Source: Anabaenopsis elenkinii CCIBt3563
Lineage (GTDB): Bacteria; Cyanobacteriota; Cyanobacteriia; Cyanobacteriales; Nostocaceae
Direction: 5' to 3'
Assembly (NCBI RefSeq): GCF_015245355.1
Contig: NZ_CP063311.1
Coordinates: forward strand, 827,313 to 891,312
Length of the DNA: 64,000 bases
Under the pieces are notes generated by a model. The model was not told the origin of the DNA, did no database searches, and saw only the letters and a program-made list of their open reading frames with translations. The stretch's first letter is position 1, and every line of letters begins with the position of its first letter. Both the position numbers and the translations under genes were made by a program. This document shows positions 18,053 through 26,582 of the stretch, in pieces.

Positions 18053-18733
18053 TTAAATAAAGTGGTAAGGAGGAAGAGGATCTCCTAAGGATAAATTCCA
18101 ACGCGGACAAGCTTTTTGCCAATTTAAAGTTTGTTCTAAAAACAAATTTTTATCTTCAATATTAACCAGCATATGAATGGTGACTTCTTGATCTTTCTCT
18201 TTAACAACAACCGGATAATTCTTGCTTGTGGTGATTAAATCAATGAGATACTGTTTTTCTTGTGCTTGTGCAATACTAAAGTCTCTTTGGTGTTGATACT
18301 GTTGCTTTTTAGCTATAAAGTAATCTTTTCCCCTTGCCGTTACTGGTGGTACTTCCTCTAGTATTACAGGAGTCAATTTCAAAGTAAATTCAGTTTTACC
18401 ATGAATTGTTTGTAGCTGCTGGCGATATTTTTCGGTATTTGATTCTAGGTGAATTAGCAGATTTTTCTGAGAATTAAAGCAGATTCCAAACTGCACAGGT
18501 AAAACTGTAATCTGCTGGAAAAGCTCACAAATAACTCGGTCATGGCATAAAGCCATCTCGATAATTTTCTCATCATTATCTTGGAATGACTCTAAAGATA
18601 TTCCAGGCTCAACAATAGCCGAAAGATTAGTACCCTTAATCAGCACTACTTGAGTAGCAGCACCTTGTGGTAAAATCAAGGGCAAGCTAGGTGTTTCTAA
18701 AAAAGCATAACTATAGAGGTTTTCTAATTCCAT
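18053..18733 (-). CDS. gvpW: Gas vesicle protein GvpW (GvpF/GvpL family)
   Basis: About 226 residues from ATG at 18733, which has AGGTG six bases before it; a GTG at 18742 is less likely. It belongs to the GvpL/GvpF family: an N-terminal YSYAFLE strand, the central VLPVQFGICF segment, and a C-terminal ferredoxin-like half ending NLSLGDPLPPYHFI. GvpF alone of this family is known to contact GvpA as a minor component; GvpW has the same position after gvpV in Anabaena flos-aquae. It is divergent from gvpV and followed closely by the ArsA-like gene. Confidence 0.78.
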   Translation of the reverse strand: MELENLYSYAFLETPSLPLILPQGAATQVVLIKGTNLSAIVEPGISLESFQDNDEKIIEMALCHDRVICELFQQITVLPVQFGICFNSQKNLLIHLESNTEKYRQQLQTIHGKTEFTLKLTPVILEEVPPVTARGKDYFIAKKQQYQHQRDFSIAQAQEKQYLIDLITTSKNYPVVVKEKDQEVTIHMLVNIEDKNLFLEQTLNWQKACPRWNLSLGDPLPPYHFI

Positions 18734-18982
18734 ATACTGCACCTAGATAGTTGTATGATTTTAACTAACTCAGTTTTTACTCCCACATTGTAACCATATT
18801 AAATTATTTTCATCTGTTTGGTAAAAATTATACCACATTTTTGTTGTTTTGAGGATATTGCCAGATGCTGAAGACTTTTAGAGTTAATTTAAAGTATTGC
18901 TGAAAATATTTACATATTCTTGAAACATTTACAATCACACCTTAGTTAGTTATAATAATCAATAACAATTCAGACATTGTTT
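18734..18982. promoter_or_regulatory. Divergent promoter region gvpW / gvpV
   Basis: 249 bases between gvpW (minus) and gvpV (plus), strongly AT-rich, with several TATAAT-like hexamers (for example TATAAT at 18950-18955 just before gvpV). Both genes must start transcription here. No clear dyad or regulator site is recognised. Confidence 0.4.
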
Positions 18983-19324
18983 ATGAAAAATACTCCCAAG
19001 CGTAGTGTCATCAGACCTAAGATTAGTACAATGCCTCGCCATACAAACGAGGCATCCTGCCAACTGGAACTGTATCAAATGGTGACTGAAAAGGAACGTC
19101 TTCAAAGGGAAATACATTTTATCAGAGAGCGAACAACTTTACTTAACAAGCGCTTAAATACTCTGAATCACCAAATAGAAGAAACCGAGAAAACGATTAA
19201 AAAATTACGTCAAAATGATTCTGATTCAACAAATAGTCAAGATATAGGCTCTCGAAATATATATGTTGAGTCTATTGGATCTTTGGAATCTAAGAACTAC
19301 AATGTTCTGGAAATTGAATACTAA
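18983..19324 (+). CDS. gvpV: Gas vesicle protein GvpV
   Basis: About 113 residues from ATG at 18983. The N-terminus is basic with the segment IRPKISTMPRHTNEAS, followed by a coiled coil at about 30-80 (EKERLQREIHFIRERTTLLN and the following heptads) and a polar tail. This matches the small coiled-coil GvpV of cyanobacterial clusters, whose exact role is unknown. It is the only gvp gene here on the plus strand and sits between gvpG and gvpW. No good ribosome-binding site is seen. Confidence 0.72.
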   Translation: MKNTPKRSVIRPKISTMPRHTNEASCQLELYQMVTEKERLQREIHFIRERTTLLNKRLNTLNHQIEETEKTIKKLRQNDSDSTNSQDIGSRNIYVESIGSLESKNYNVLEIEY

Positions 19325-19381
19325 GTCGGTTATATTGCCGAAAATTTGGCAACTCCCGGTTGGATCTTGATCTAGTTAAAG

Positions 19382-19675
19382 TTATGCTCTCACCTGAGTT
19401 TCTTCCTCCAAGGCTTCCTCTTCTTCAGATTCTGCTTCCAGTCGGGCTTCTTCTTCCAATTCTTGGAGTTTTAAAAGAATTTCTTCTTCCTTGGCGTCAT
19501 ATTCTTCTTCGCTAATTTCCCCCATGTCTAAGGAAAGTTGCAAGGTCAATAATTGTTTGTTCAAGTTTTCTTGATCATCAAATTCGGTATTAGCTCGTTC
19601 TTCAATTTTCTCTGCAATCCATACCACTCCATTGATTGGACCCATTACCGGAGATAGTAAAAGTTTCAAGAGCAT
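19382..19675 (-). CDS. gvpG: Gas vesicle protein GvpG
   Basis: About 97 residues from ATG at 19675, which lies 8 bases after AGGAG; the ATG at 19681 is too close to it. The N-terminal LLSPVMGPINGVVWIAEKI is the GvpG signature. A coiled coil with the EEEYDAKEEEILLKLQELEE pattern follows, and the tail is very acidic. GvpG is an accessory assembly protein, present in trace amounts. It is the last gene of the gvpA-to-gvpG direction group and converges with gvpV. Confidence 0.9.
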   Translation of the reverse strand: MLLKLLLSPVMGPINGVVWIAEKIEERANTEFDDQENLNKQLLTLQLSLDMGEISEEEYDAKEEEILLKLQELEEEARLEAESEEEEALEEETQVRA

Positions 19676-19761
19676 AGTCATAACTCCTATGTGATTTATA
19701 TTGCATTTATTAAGTTAATTGTACTTAAAAGAGGGATGGTAATAAATAACTGGTATTGGCT

Positions 19762-20511
19762 CTAGGGTTCAGGTAATTGTGCAAATGTGTAGGGAGCAGT
19801 GAAATTATTGTAACGAATGCGTAGGCGATCGCCAAATTTAGTATCAATTAACTCGACAAGTTCACCGAATTTAGATTCACTTTCCCAAGGAATCAGAAAT
19901 GCTGCGTTGTAAATCATGTCTTCTGTCATAAGTTCACCCTCTATAACCTCTGTAGCCAAGGGATTTAGCTCATGAGAGAAAACTTCAATCACAGATTGTT
20001 TGCGAGCCGATAAATTACTTTCAATTAATTGTCCAATGTGAATCACCTCCTCCATGCTTAATTGTCTACCTTCCATATTGTCACGCTCCTGTTTCAAAGC
20101 GAGATTAGATTCCATCATCGCCTGCAATTCAGACTTGGTATCCCAGAAAATCTTAACGCTCACCTCTCTTTGTCCGTCCAACTTTTGAAATAACTCTTGC
20201 AATTGCTCTTTATATGGTTCAATAAGTTGTGTCTTGATTGCGTCCCAGTCTTTAACAACTAGTCCAAACTGGAGAGGAAGAAGGACATGAAATCCTGCTT
20301 GCATCGACTCCTCTAACACTTTTTCATGGGTTAATAAATTGCGTCGAGAGGCCAAATATTTCTCTTTAGATGCTTCTGAATATAAAAAAGTCAATCCATC
20401 AACCACTTGACTATAAACAGGTCTCCCATCCAATCCTGTAATAGAAACAGAGTCAGGAATTATATCAGGGAAAATACCATACAAATAAAGGCCACAGTTC
20501 ATTAATTTCAC
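19762..20511 (-). CDS. gvpF: Gas vesicle protein GvpF
   Basis: 249 residues of the GvpL/GvpF family. The N-terminal domain starts NCGLYLYGIFPD and includes LLTHEKVLEESMQ and VLLPLQFGLVV; a helical hairpin region follows; the C-terminal domain ends with IRYNNFTAPYTFAQL, the family's closing motif. In Microcystis GvpF is a structural minor component facing the gas side and binding GvpA. It lies 31 bases after gvpK. MNCGLYLYG (residue 4) is a possible alternative start. Confidence 0.92.
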   Translation of the reverse strand: MKLMNCGLYLYGIFPDIIPDSVSITGLDGRPVYSQVVDGLTFLYSEASKEKYLASRRNLLTHEKVLEESMQAGFHVLLPLQFGLVVKDWDAIKTQLIEPYKEQLQELFQKLDGQREVSVKIFWDTKSELQAMMESNLALKQERDNMEGRQLSMEEVIHIGQLIESNLSARKQSVIEVFSHELNPLATEVIEGELMTEDMIYNAAFLIPWESESKFGELVELIDTKFGDRLRIRYNNFTAPYTFAQLPEP

Positions 20512-20542
20512 CCATTCATAATTGACAACTGATAACTTTTGA

Positions 20543-21007
20543 TTACATGGTTTTTGCGGTTAAAACCAACCGTAATTTAGCATGAATCAGGTCTAGTTGA
20601 GCTAAACCGATATCTATCTCACCATCTAGAACAACTCCAGTATTTAAAAGCCGGTCTAATAACTCTACCACTGACGCCTGATTGCTAGTTTCCCCTGGAT
20701 AATAAGAACCAGAGGGAGGTAAAAGAGTACCAAAATCTCCTAAATTTACATTTAGGTCTGATGGTTCAATTTCAAATATCTGACAAAAATCTAAAATTTG
20801 TGATTCTAACTTTTGCAAACTGTCCGCAGCTCGATCCAAGTCAGATTCAGACAGCACGTCTTGTTCCATACGCCGAATTACTTGCGCTTCCATTAGTTGA
20901 CGCAGTAATTCTAATACAGTCAATAATAAAGGAGCTAAACCCGCTTCGTTATTTTTAGAAGCCTTGGTTGGTAAATCCTTAAAGTCTTCTGATGGATTAC
21001 AAACCAT
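20543..21007 (-). CDS. gvpK: Gas vesicle protein GvpK
   Basis: 154 residues. The core GvpK domain at about 20-90 includes LAPLLLTVLELLRQLMEAQV and ESDLDRAADSLQKLESQI, followed by the loop SDLNVNLGDFGTLLP. The last 40 residues (VVELLDRLLNTGVVLDGEID and following) look like the alpha-beta-beta-alpha core of GvpA and GvpJ. GvpK is an essential minor assembly protein. It lies between gvpJ and gvpF in the usual order. Confidence 0.92.
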   Translation of the reverse strand: MVCNPSEDFKDLPTKASKNNEAGLAPLLLTVLELLRQLMEAQVIRRMEQDVLSESDLDRAADSLQKLESQILDFCQIFEIEPSDLNVNLGDFGTLLPPSGSYYPGETSNQASVVELLDRLLNTGVVLDGEIDIGLAQLDLIHAKLRLVLTAKTM

Positions 21008-21157
21008 TTCTATAAATGTAACCTAAACTTTCGGTTTCTTTGAATGCAATTCAATCAGTCATTTTTCAATAGTTATTAACCGTCCCAGTCTGTTTGACTT
21101 TCGTTGGTTCAAACAGAAATTTTAACCAATTACTGAATCTAACTGGGAATCTCGTGA

Positions 21158-21577
21158 TCAAATAATTTCCTGGTTACTTATATCCACATCATGTTGAATA
21201 TTCTCTCCTAATGGAGTTTGATCTTGCATACTCGCAGACTTAAGTAACTTTATTTCGGATTCTAGACTCTCCAGGCGATTTTGAAGCTGTTGATTTTCTT
21301 CAATTAATCGTTGGGCTTTACTGCTCAGATAAGGGTCATTTTCCCACCAATTAATACCCATTTCCTTGGCTTTATCAACGGAGGAAATTAACAAGCGAAT
21401 GCGAATATGTAAAAGTTCAGTTGAGGCGATAGATATAGAAATATCGCCAGCAATAACGACGCCTTTATCTAAGACTCTTTCGAGAATGTCCGCTAAGTTT
21501 GAGCCTTGAGTAGATGTGTTAATACTGCGACTTGAGTTTGTCTGATGACGTGTTGGTAGTATTGGGGTAGAAGTCAC
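21158..21577 (-). CDS. gvpJ: Gas vesicle protein GvpJ
   Basis: 139 residues. Residues 27-72 carry a GvpA-like core (LADILERVLDKGVVIAGDIS, then LLHIRIRLLISS). Residues 85-125 are a coiled coil (AQRLIEENQQLQNRLESLES) absent from GvpA. The N-terminus is Ser/Thr-rich. GvpJ is a minor shell-related protein thought to start vesicle growth. It follows gvpN by about 150 bases. Confidence 0.92.
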   Translation of the reverse strand: MTSTPILPTRHQTNSSRSINTSTQGSNLADILERVLDKGVVIAGDISISIASTELLHIRIRLLISSVDKAKEMGINWWENDPYLSSKAQRLIEENQQLQNRLESLESEIKLLKSASMQDQTPLGENIQHDVDISNQEII

Positions 21578-21725
21578 GAATAATTCAACTCTTGAATAGT
21601 GTAAAGACGATAATTTTGCTCACAAACAACTTGTGTTCCAAAGAACCAGAAGCATTTAGTATTAGATGCAATCTGGAGCTAAGTCTTTGAAAATTCTAGT
21701 TATTACTTGACTTTTTGGTAGGAGT

Positions 21726-22706
21726 TTAGTGATTGTAAACTTCTTTATCAAAAAGATCAGGATTTTCTAAATCTATCTCTGCCTGGGAAATCGCTACATC
21801 GAAACTACTTTGACTAAATAATTCCACTAAAATCTTTTTGGCTTCGCTCATAGGCAAATTAATGCGGTTGCACAGAACATCTATAACAACATCCTGAAAG
21901 TCTGAATTTCCGGCTTCTGCTAAAATGTTATTGTCTGCACATACTTTAGCAATCATCAAACAAGACCGTAAGCCTGAAGTTTTTTCCGCTCCTGTAGCGA
22001 GACGAAATGATCTAACTAAATGCACTATTAAGTAAGCAGATTCTCGAGATATCTTTGTTTTCTGAATTAATATCTCGCGTTGAGTAATCTCATCTGGTTC
22101 TGGCATATTAATAGTGACCAACCTATCCATCAAAGCATCCTGGGTTGAGTGAACCCCGCAATACTCTTCAGGGTTGGATGTGAAGATAGCGCGAAATTTC
22201 GGATGAACGTGTAAATATTCTGGTTGATTACTACTAGGAGGTAGGCTGAGAATTTTTTCTTCTAAAGCCGAAAGTAAAACGTTATTTACCTCGGGACGTG
22301 AACGGTTAAATTCATCATAGACTAAGGTAAAACCTTCTCGACAAGCTAAAGTCAGTCTAGAATCAACCCAGTTTTGTTTTAATTGGTCTTCTACTTTAAC
22401 AACGTTGTGAATATAATTGTCCAGCAGCTTCTTGCGGGTGTAACCAGTTTCACTACCAATCAAATCGGAGCTTTTAAATTCGTCATCTCCAAACAGTAAC
22501 ATTACTGGACTATCGAGACAGTGAGCTATATGAAGTGCTAAGGTTGTTTTACCTGTTCCCGCAGGACCTCGCAAGTGAACGGGAAAACCTGAATTGAGAT
22601 AACGCAATGCTCTAACTGCTACTTTCTCAATCGCAGGTGTCATAACAAACTGTCCTGGACGGACACGAATAACTGCTCTTTTATGATTCGTATTGGTGAT
22701 AGCCAT
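21726..22706 (-). CDS. gvpN: Gas vesicle AAA ATPase GvpN
   Basis: About 326 residues from ATG at 22706, where the known family N-terminus ([15 protein letters not shown]) begins; the frame is open for 31 codons further up but these residues are not GvpN-like. It is a MoxR-type AAA+ ATPase: Walker A GPAGTGKT, Walker [10 protein letters not shown], sensor FTSNPEEY, arginine-finger segment ALMDRLVTI. GvpN raises gas vesicle yield and is thought to help shell growth. A 560-base gap with a hairpin separates it from gvpC. Confidence 0.92.
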   Translation of the reverse strand: MAITNTNHKRAVIRVRPGQFVMTPAIEKVAVRALRYLNSGFPVHLRGPAGTGKTTLALHIAHCLDSPVMLLFGDDEFKSSDLIGSETGYTRKKLLDNYIHNVVKVEDQLKQNWVDSRLTLACREGFTLVYDEFNRSRPEVNNVLLSALEEKILSLPPSSNQPEYLHVHPKFRAIFTSNPEEYCGVHSTQDALMDRLVTINMPEPDEITQREILIQKTKISRESAYLIVHLVRSFRLATGAEKTSGLRSCLMIAKVCADNNILAEAGNSDFQDVVIDVLCNRINLPMSEAKKILVELFSQSSFDVAISQAEIDLENPDLFDKEVYNH

Positions 22707-23265
22707 AAATTCAAGCTGGGGTAATAAATTCAAGGTGTGTGAGACTTTAGGCTGCAGGGTTTGAAATTTTGCGGCCAATTGGAATTTGCCAAGGAACACT
22801 TTGCACTTTAGTAAAGGTGTATAGTGATATCCTTTCTTTCTAGCTGTCTATTTTTGCGAGTCCTATGATAAATTTTGATTTTTTGTATTCGCTTTATCTT
22901 AACATTTTTCAGTGTAAACATAACTAGGATTGATGATACTAATCCCAGTTATAAGCGCAAAGGGCATGCAGCTTTCTTGGTATTCAGTCAGAAAGAAATT
23001 AAGATACGATTATTGCTTTAATGTGATAGATTTCTTCTCTATCATACTATATAAAGGTAAATAAATTCAAAACTCTAGTTAAAGAGAATTAAGAAACTTA
23101 TTCCCCAAGCAACTGATGGATTGCTTTAGGGGTACAAGCGTATTTTACTAAAGTGTCAGGAAACAAGTTTAATTTTATTAATTAACCCCTTGTATTACCA
23201 GTTTTGCAACTGAAAGATAAAGGGGGTGTATTATTTAGCCCAATTCTACAACAAATGTTTATTGA
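22707..23265. other. gvpC-gvpN intergenic region with hairpin
   Basis: No supported gene. Bases 23103-23132 form a stem of CCCC-AAGCAA with TTGCTT-AGGGG and an 8-base loop. Read on the minus strand it lies about 135 bases after gvpC and has only a weak T-rich tail, so it may cap the abundant gvpA-gvpC message and let part of the transcription continue into gvpN. The rest is AT-rich. Confidence 0.45.
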
Positions 23266-23739
23266 TTAAAGCCCAGATTCACCAATAACACTCATAAACA
23301 AATCCTTGCGGAACTGACGCAGTTGTGCTGCTTGTGCTTTGGCTTGAGCAATGCGTTCTTGAGCTGTGGTTGTTAAAAACTGCTCAGTGGATTGCTGCAG
23401 GTTTTGTTGGAACTGACTCAGTTCTGCTGCTTGTGCTTTAGCTTGAGCAATGCGTTCTTGAGCTGTGGTTGTTAAAAACTGCTCAGTGGATTGCTGCAGG
23501 TTTTGTTGGAACTGACTCAGTTCTGCTGCTTGTGCTTTAGCTTGAGCAATGCGTTCTTGAGCTGTGGTTGTTAAAAACTGCTCAGTGGATTGCTGCAGGT
23601 TTTGTTGGAACTGACTCAGTTCTGCTGCTTGTGCTTTAGCTTGAGCAATGCGAGCAGTTTTGGTGCAATCAATAAATTTATTTACACTCTCGAATATGGA
23701 GAGGTTTTCTTGCCGGATTCTTTCCATCAAAGCAGACAT
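23266..23739 (-). CDS. gvpC: Gas vesicle outer-shell protein GvpC
   Basis: 157 residues. A short N-terminal region (MSALMERIRQENLSIFESVN) is followed by three identical 33-residue repeats starting RIAQAKAQAAELSQFQQNLQ and ending LTTTAQE, then a fourth partial repeat and a C-terminal helix (RQFRKDLFMSVIGESGL). GvpC wraps GvpA ribs and strengthens the vesicle; Anabaena flos-aquae GvpC has five repeats, so this is a short form. The three repeats are also identical at the DNA level. AGGAG lies 5 bases before the start. Confidence 0.95.
   Translation of the reverse strand: MSALMERIRQENLSIFESVNKFIDCTKTARIAQAKAQAAELSQFQQNLQQSTEQFLTTTAQERIAQAKAQAAELSQFQQNLQQSTEQFLTTTAQERIAQAKAQAAELSQFQQNLQQSTEQFLTTTAQERIAQAKAQAAQLRQFRKDLFMSVIGESGL
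23342..23638 (-). repeat. Three perfect 99-bp tandem repeats in gvpC
   Basis: Units start at 23342, 23441, 23540, with a diverging fourth at 23639. I found no difference between the three, including third codon positions, which implies recent expansion, contraction or gene conversion within gvpC. Confidence 0.9.
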
Positions 23740-23784
23740 GAAGTTCTCCTGAATAATGATAAAGTGGTTTTAACCATTTGAGAA

Positions 23785-24000
23785 TTAAGCAGGAACTGCT
23801 GCAGACTGAGTTAGACCTACGGCTTCTGCATATTTCAAGTAGGTTTCTACAGAAGCGATGACGATTCTAGCTTCAATAGCCAGTAATTCGATACCAACTA
23901 AAGAAACACGAACCCAAGCATCTACAACGATACCTTTATCAAGGATTCTGTCAATAACTTCTGCCAAGCTGGAGGAAGAGTTAGTTTTTTCAACTGCCAT
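23785..24000 (-). CDS. gvpA: Gas vesicle major shell protein GvpA, copy 2
   Basis: 71 residues, the standard length. The shell core is present: [20 protein letters not shown], then [19 protein letters not shown]. It assembles into the helical rib forming the gas-filled wall. It differs from copy 1 by one residue near the C-terminus (Gln instead of Lys in LTQSAAVPA). AAGGTG lies 7 bases before ATG. It is 45 bases before the gvpC start on the same strand. Confidence 0.97.
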   Translation of the reverse strand: MAVEKTNSSSSLAEVIDRILDKGIVVDAWVRVSLVGIELLAIEARIVIASVETYLKYAEAVGLTQSAAVPA

Positions 24001-24073
24001 ATGTTTACACCTTACAATTCTTTGGACTTGTTAGCTATCAAGCTTTTTCAAAATTTCAAAAATGCAGAATTGC

Positions 24074-24104
24074 AGAATAACTATAAGAGACTTATAGTTA
24101 TTCT
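24074..24104 (-). terminator. 14-bp perfect hairpin between the two gvpA genes
   Basis: AGAATAACTATAAG, three loop bases, then its exact complement, 26 bases after the upstream gvpA. The stem is AU-rich and T-rich sequence follows about a dozen bases later on the minus strand. It probably marks a 3' end or stabilises the abundant gvpA message while allowing read-through. Confidence 0.6.
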
Positions 24105-24129
24105 ACAAAAATGGAGCTTATTTTAAGAA

Positions 24130-24345
24130 TTAAGCAGGAACTGCTGCGGACTTAGTTAGACCTACAGCTTCTGCATATTTCAAGTAGGTTTCTACAGAAG
24201 CGATGACGATTCTAGCTTCAATAGCCAGTAATTCGATACCAACTAAAGAAACACGAACCCAAGCATCTACAACGATACCTTTATCAAGGATTCTGTCAAT
24301 AACTTCTGCCAAGCTGGAGGAAGAGTTAGTTTTTTCAACTGCCAT
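24130..24345 (-). CDS. gvpA: Gas vesicle major shell protein GvpA, copy 1
   Basis: 71 residues from ATG at 24345, preceded by AGGTG at 7 bases. The open frame continues 33 codons upstream, but those residues are unrelated to GvpA. The protein is identical to copy 2 except Lys for Gln in LTKSAAVPA. It is the first gene of the cluster. Duplication of gvpA is common in Anabaena and Calothrix and raises output of the main shell protein. Confidence 0.97.
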   Translation of the reverse strand: MAVEKTNSSSSLAEVIDRILDKGIVVDAWVRVSLVGIELLAIEARIVIASVETYLKYAEAVGLTKSAAVPA

Positions 24346-24809
24346 ATGTTTACACCTGAGATAATTGTCGCAAAGTTTACCTGTGGCAAAAAAAGAATGT
24401 GTTTTTTTACTCACAATTGGAACATTAGCATCTTCACCCAGCAATTGGCAATACCTTGTCAGAAAAAAAGTGTAAGAAAGTTAAATCATGAAAATATTTT
24501 GCAACAAAACTAAAAATATTAGCGAAAAATGTAAAAAAAAGCAACAATTTAGTCTTATATATTAATTTTTATGAGTTTAACTCTGTTTTAATGCTATTTG
24601 CTACGTTTATAAGCATCATTCAATTTGGAGAAGTCCAGGATAGAGAATACCCCCAGGTTCAGATGGCGGAATTGCGGGGCCTATAGAGTTCCTTGCTTTT
24701 ATTCATCTTGGGACTTGCAGAACTAAAAAGAACAACACGAAAAAGTTTATAATCGCGTCTATGCTATACTTTATACTGCTGGTAATTGTCAACGTGGGGG
24801 TAAAAAACT
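24346..24809. promoter_or_regulatory. Divergent upstream region gvpA / metallophosphoesterase
   Basis: 464 bases holding the gvpA promoter on the minus strand and the phosphoesterase promoter on the plus strand. The part next to gvpA is very AT-rich with A-runs at 24530-24540; near the plus-strand gene there are TATACT-like hexamers around 24764-24776. No recognised regulator site. Confidence 0.4.
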
Positions 24810-26438
24810 ATGATATCAGCACCGCATCTGCTGACAGACCCATTTTTACAACTGCCAAATACCAACTCATTACAAGTAGTTTGGTTTACTGAATTTCCAG
24901 GTCAAAAACACATAGTTTACTACGGTGAAAATCTGGATAAATCTAGCTGGGCAAAAACGAGTAAACTTAGCCGCACAAGAGAAGACCAGCAATCAAAAGT
25001 AGCAAATAGAACTATCAATCAACCTGTCAAACGTCATGTTTGGCGACACGCAGCCGAGGTGACTGGGTTAACCCCCGGTGTGCGTGTTCCCTATTGTGTT
25101 ATGAGTGTGCGAGAAGATGGTGCAAGTGTCAGGAGTGATATTTTCACTCTCGCGCCTACCCCAGAACCGGGTCAAGCAATGAAGATTCTACTGACTTCAG
25201 ATCATCAATTAAAACCGATGATAGCAGCCAATCTGCAAAAGGTGGTGGAAACAGTCGGACAAATAGATGGGGTGTGGTTCGCTGGTGATTTAATTAATGT
25301 GAGCGATCGCGCCTCAGAATGGTTTGATGATCATCGGGGTGGCGCCTTTTTTCCGGCTTTACAAGGTCGTGCTAACTATAAGGTGACTTACAATGGCGTT
25401 GAAACCATTTATACAGGTGGTCAAATTATTCAACACGCACCCATGTTTACAGCCATTGGTAATCATGAAGTGATGGGGAGATTTGAGAGAAGCAATAGTT
25501 TAAACAATGAGTTTAATGATACCATTCCCCGTGCAGTTGCTGAAAAATTATACAGTGGACAATCTTTAGTAGATAATTCCTTTAATACACAGACCTACGA
25601 AGAGATTTTTAGCTTACCTGAAAGTGAATCCGGTGGTAAAAAGTATTATGCAGTCAGCTTTGGGGATGTACGTCTGGTGGTACTCTATGTTACCTGTATG
25701 TGGCGGACTCATAAATTAAATACATTATATAAAAGTAGATATGCGGAACCATCCCAGGATTTAGAGAATCCTGAAAATTGGGGTTATGGACAGTTTATTT
25801 TTGAACCGATAACCAAAGGCAGTGAACAATATAATTGGTTAGAAGCAGAACTTGGCAGTGAAGAGTTTCAACAAGCCAAATACAAAGTAGTGATGTTGCA
25901 TCATCCCCCCCATACTCTGGGTGATAACATCGTTCCTGCTTATACTGACCCAGTGCAGATCATAGAACGTAATCACAAAGGTAAAATTACCGCGGTCCGT
26001 TACGAGTACCCTAAAGACAGGGACTATATCAACCGTGATCTTGTTCCTTTATTAGAAGCGGCTGAAGTGCAACTAGTATTATATGGACATTCCCACCTAT
26101 GGAACCGCTTTATAAGTCCTACTGGAGTGCACTTTCTGGAAACATCGAATGTGGGTAACTCCTATGGTGCTGCTTGGGGGAAGAACAAACGAGAAATACC
26201 CACGGGATCTCAAGAAGATTATATTGCACTGGGTGATCCTTATGGGTTAGAACCGGTGATCCCCACCGTAGCACCTTTGTTAAGGGAAGATAATCAGCCC
26301 GTTCCCTACATAGCAAGTAACGACATCACTGTTTTTACTATATTTGACACGGGCACAGGTATGGTAACTAGCTATTATTTTGATATCCGTAAACCAGATT
26401 CAGATGTAGTAAAATTTGATGAATTTAAATTGAAATAA
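24810..26438 (+). CDS. Metallophosphoesterase (purple acid phosphatase-like)
   Basis: 542 residues. The first 120 resemble a fibronectin-type domain of purple acid phosphatases (LQVVWFTEFPGQKHIVYYGE). The metal-binding motifs follow in order: LLTSDHQL, FAGDLINVSDR (GD), AIGNHEVMGR (GNHE), VMLHHPPH, and LYGHSHLWNR (GHxH). No signal peptide is apparent, so it may be cytoplasmic or exported by another route. Substrate unknown; phosphomonoesters or diesters are possible. It stands alone, divergent from gvpA. Confidence 0.85.
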   Translation: MISAPHLLTDPFLQLPNTNSLQVVWFTEFPGQKHIVYYGENLDKSSWAKTSKLSRTREDQQSKVANRTINQPVKRHVWRHAAEVTGLTPGVRVPYCVMSVREDGASVRSDIFTLAPTPEPGQAMKILLTSDHQLKPMIAANLQKVVETVGQIDGVWFAGDLINVSDRASEWFDDHRGGAFFPALQGRANYKVTYNGVETIYTGGQIIQHAPMFTAIGNHEVMGRFERSNSLNNEFNDTIPRAVAEKLYSGQSLVDNSFNTQTYEEIFSLPESESGGKKYYAVSFGDVRLVVLYVTCMWRTHKLNTLYKSRYAEPSQDLENPENWGYGQFIFEPITKGSEQYNWLEAELGSEEFQQAKYKVVMLHHPPHTLGDNIVPAYTDPVQIIERNHKGKITAVRYEYPKDRDYINRDLVPLLEAAEVQLVLYGHSHLWNRFISPTGVHFLETSNVGNSYGAAWGKNKREIPTGSQEDYIALGDPYGLEPVIPTVAPLLREDNQPVPYIASNDITVFTIFDTGTGMVTSYYFDIRKPDSDVVKFDEFKLK

Positions 26439-26582
26439 TCCCAACCCACAAAGCTACCTTTTCTTGGTTTATCAGTTTTCTTTGTGGTTACTTGACAGTT
26501 CGCACAAAAAAATCAAAAAAATATATCAACCTGGGCAGGTTGTGATAAACTCTCAGCCAGAGAAAATAAAAAGGTACTAAAA

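Noticed and set aside
23342-23638. 99-bp direct repeats as CRISPR or mobile repeats
   Set aside because: They are in frame and encode the known 33-residue GvpC repeat.
24346-24444. N-terminal extension of gvpA copy 1
   Set aside because: Copy 2 has no such extension, GvpA is always about 71 residues, and the ribosome site is at 24345.
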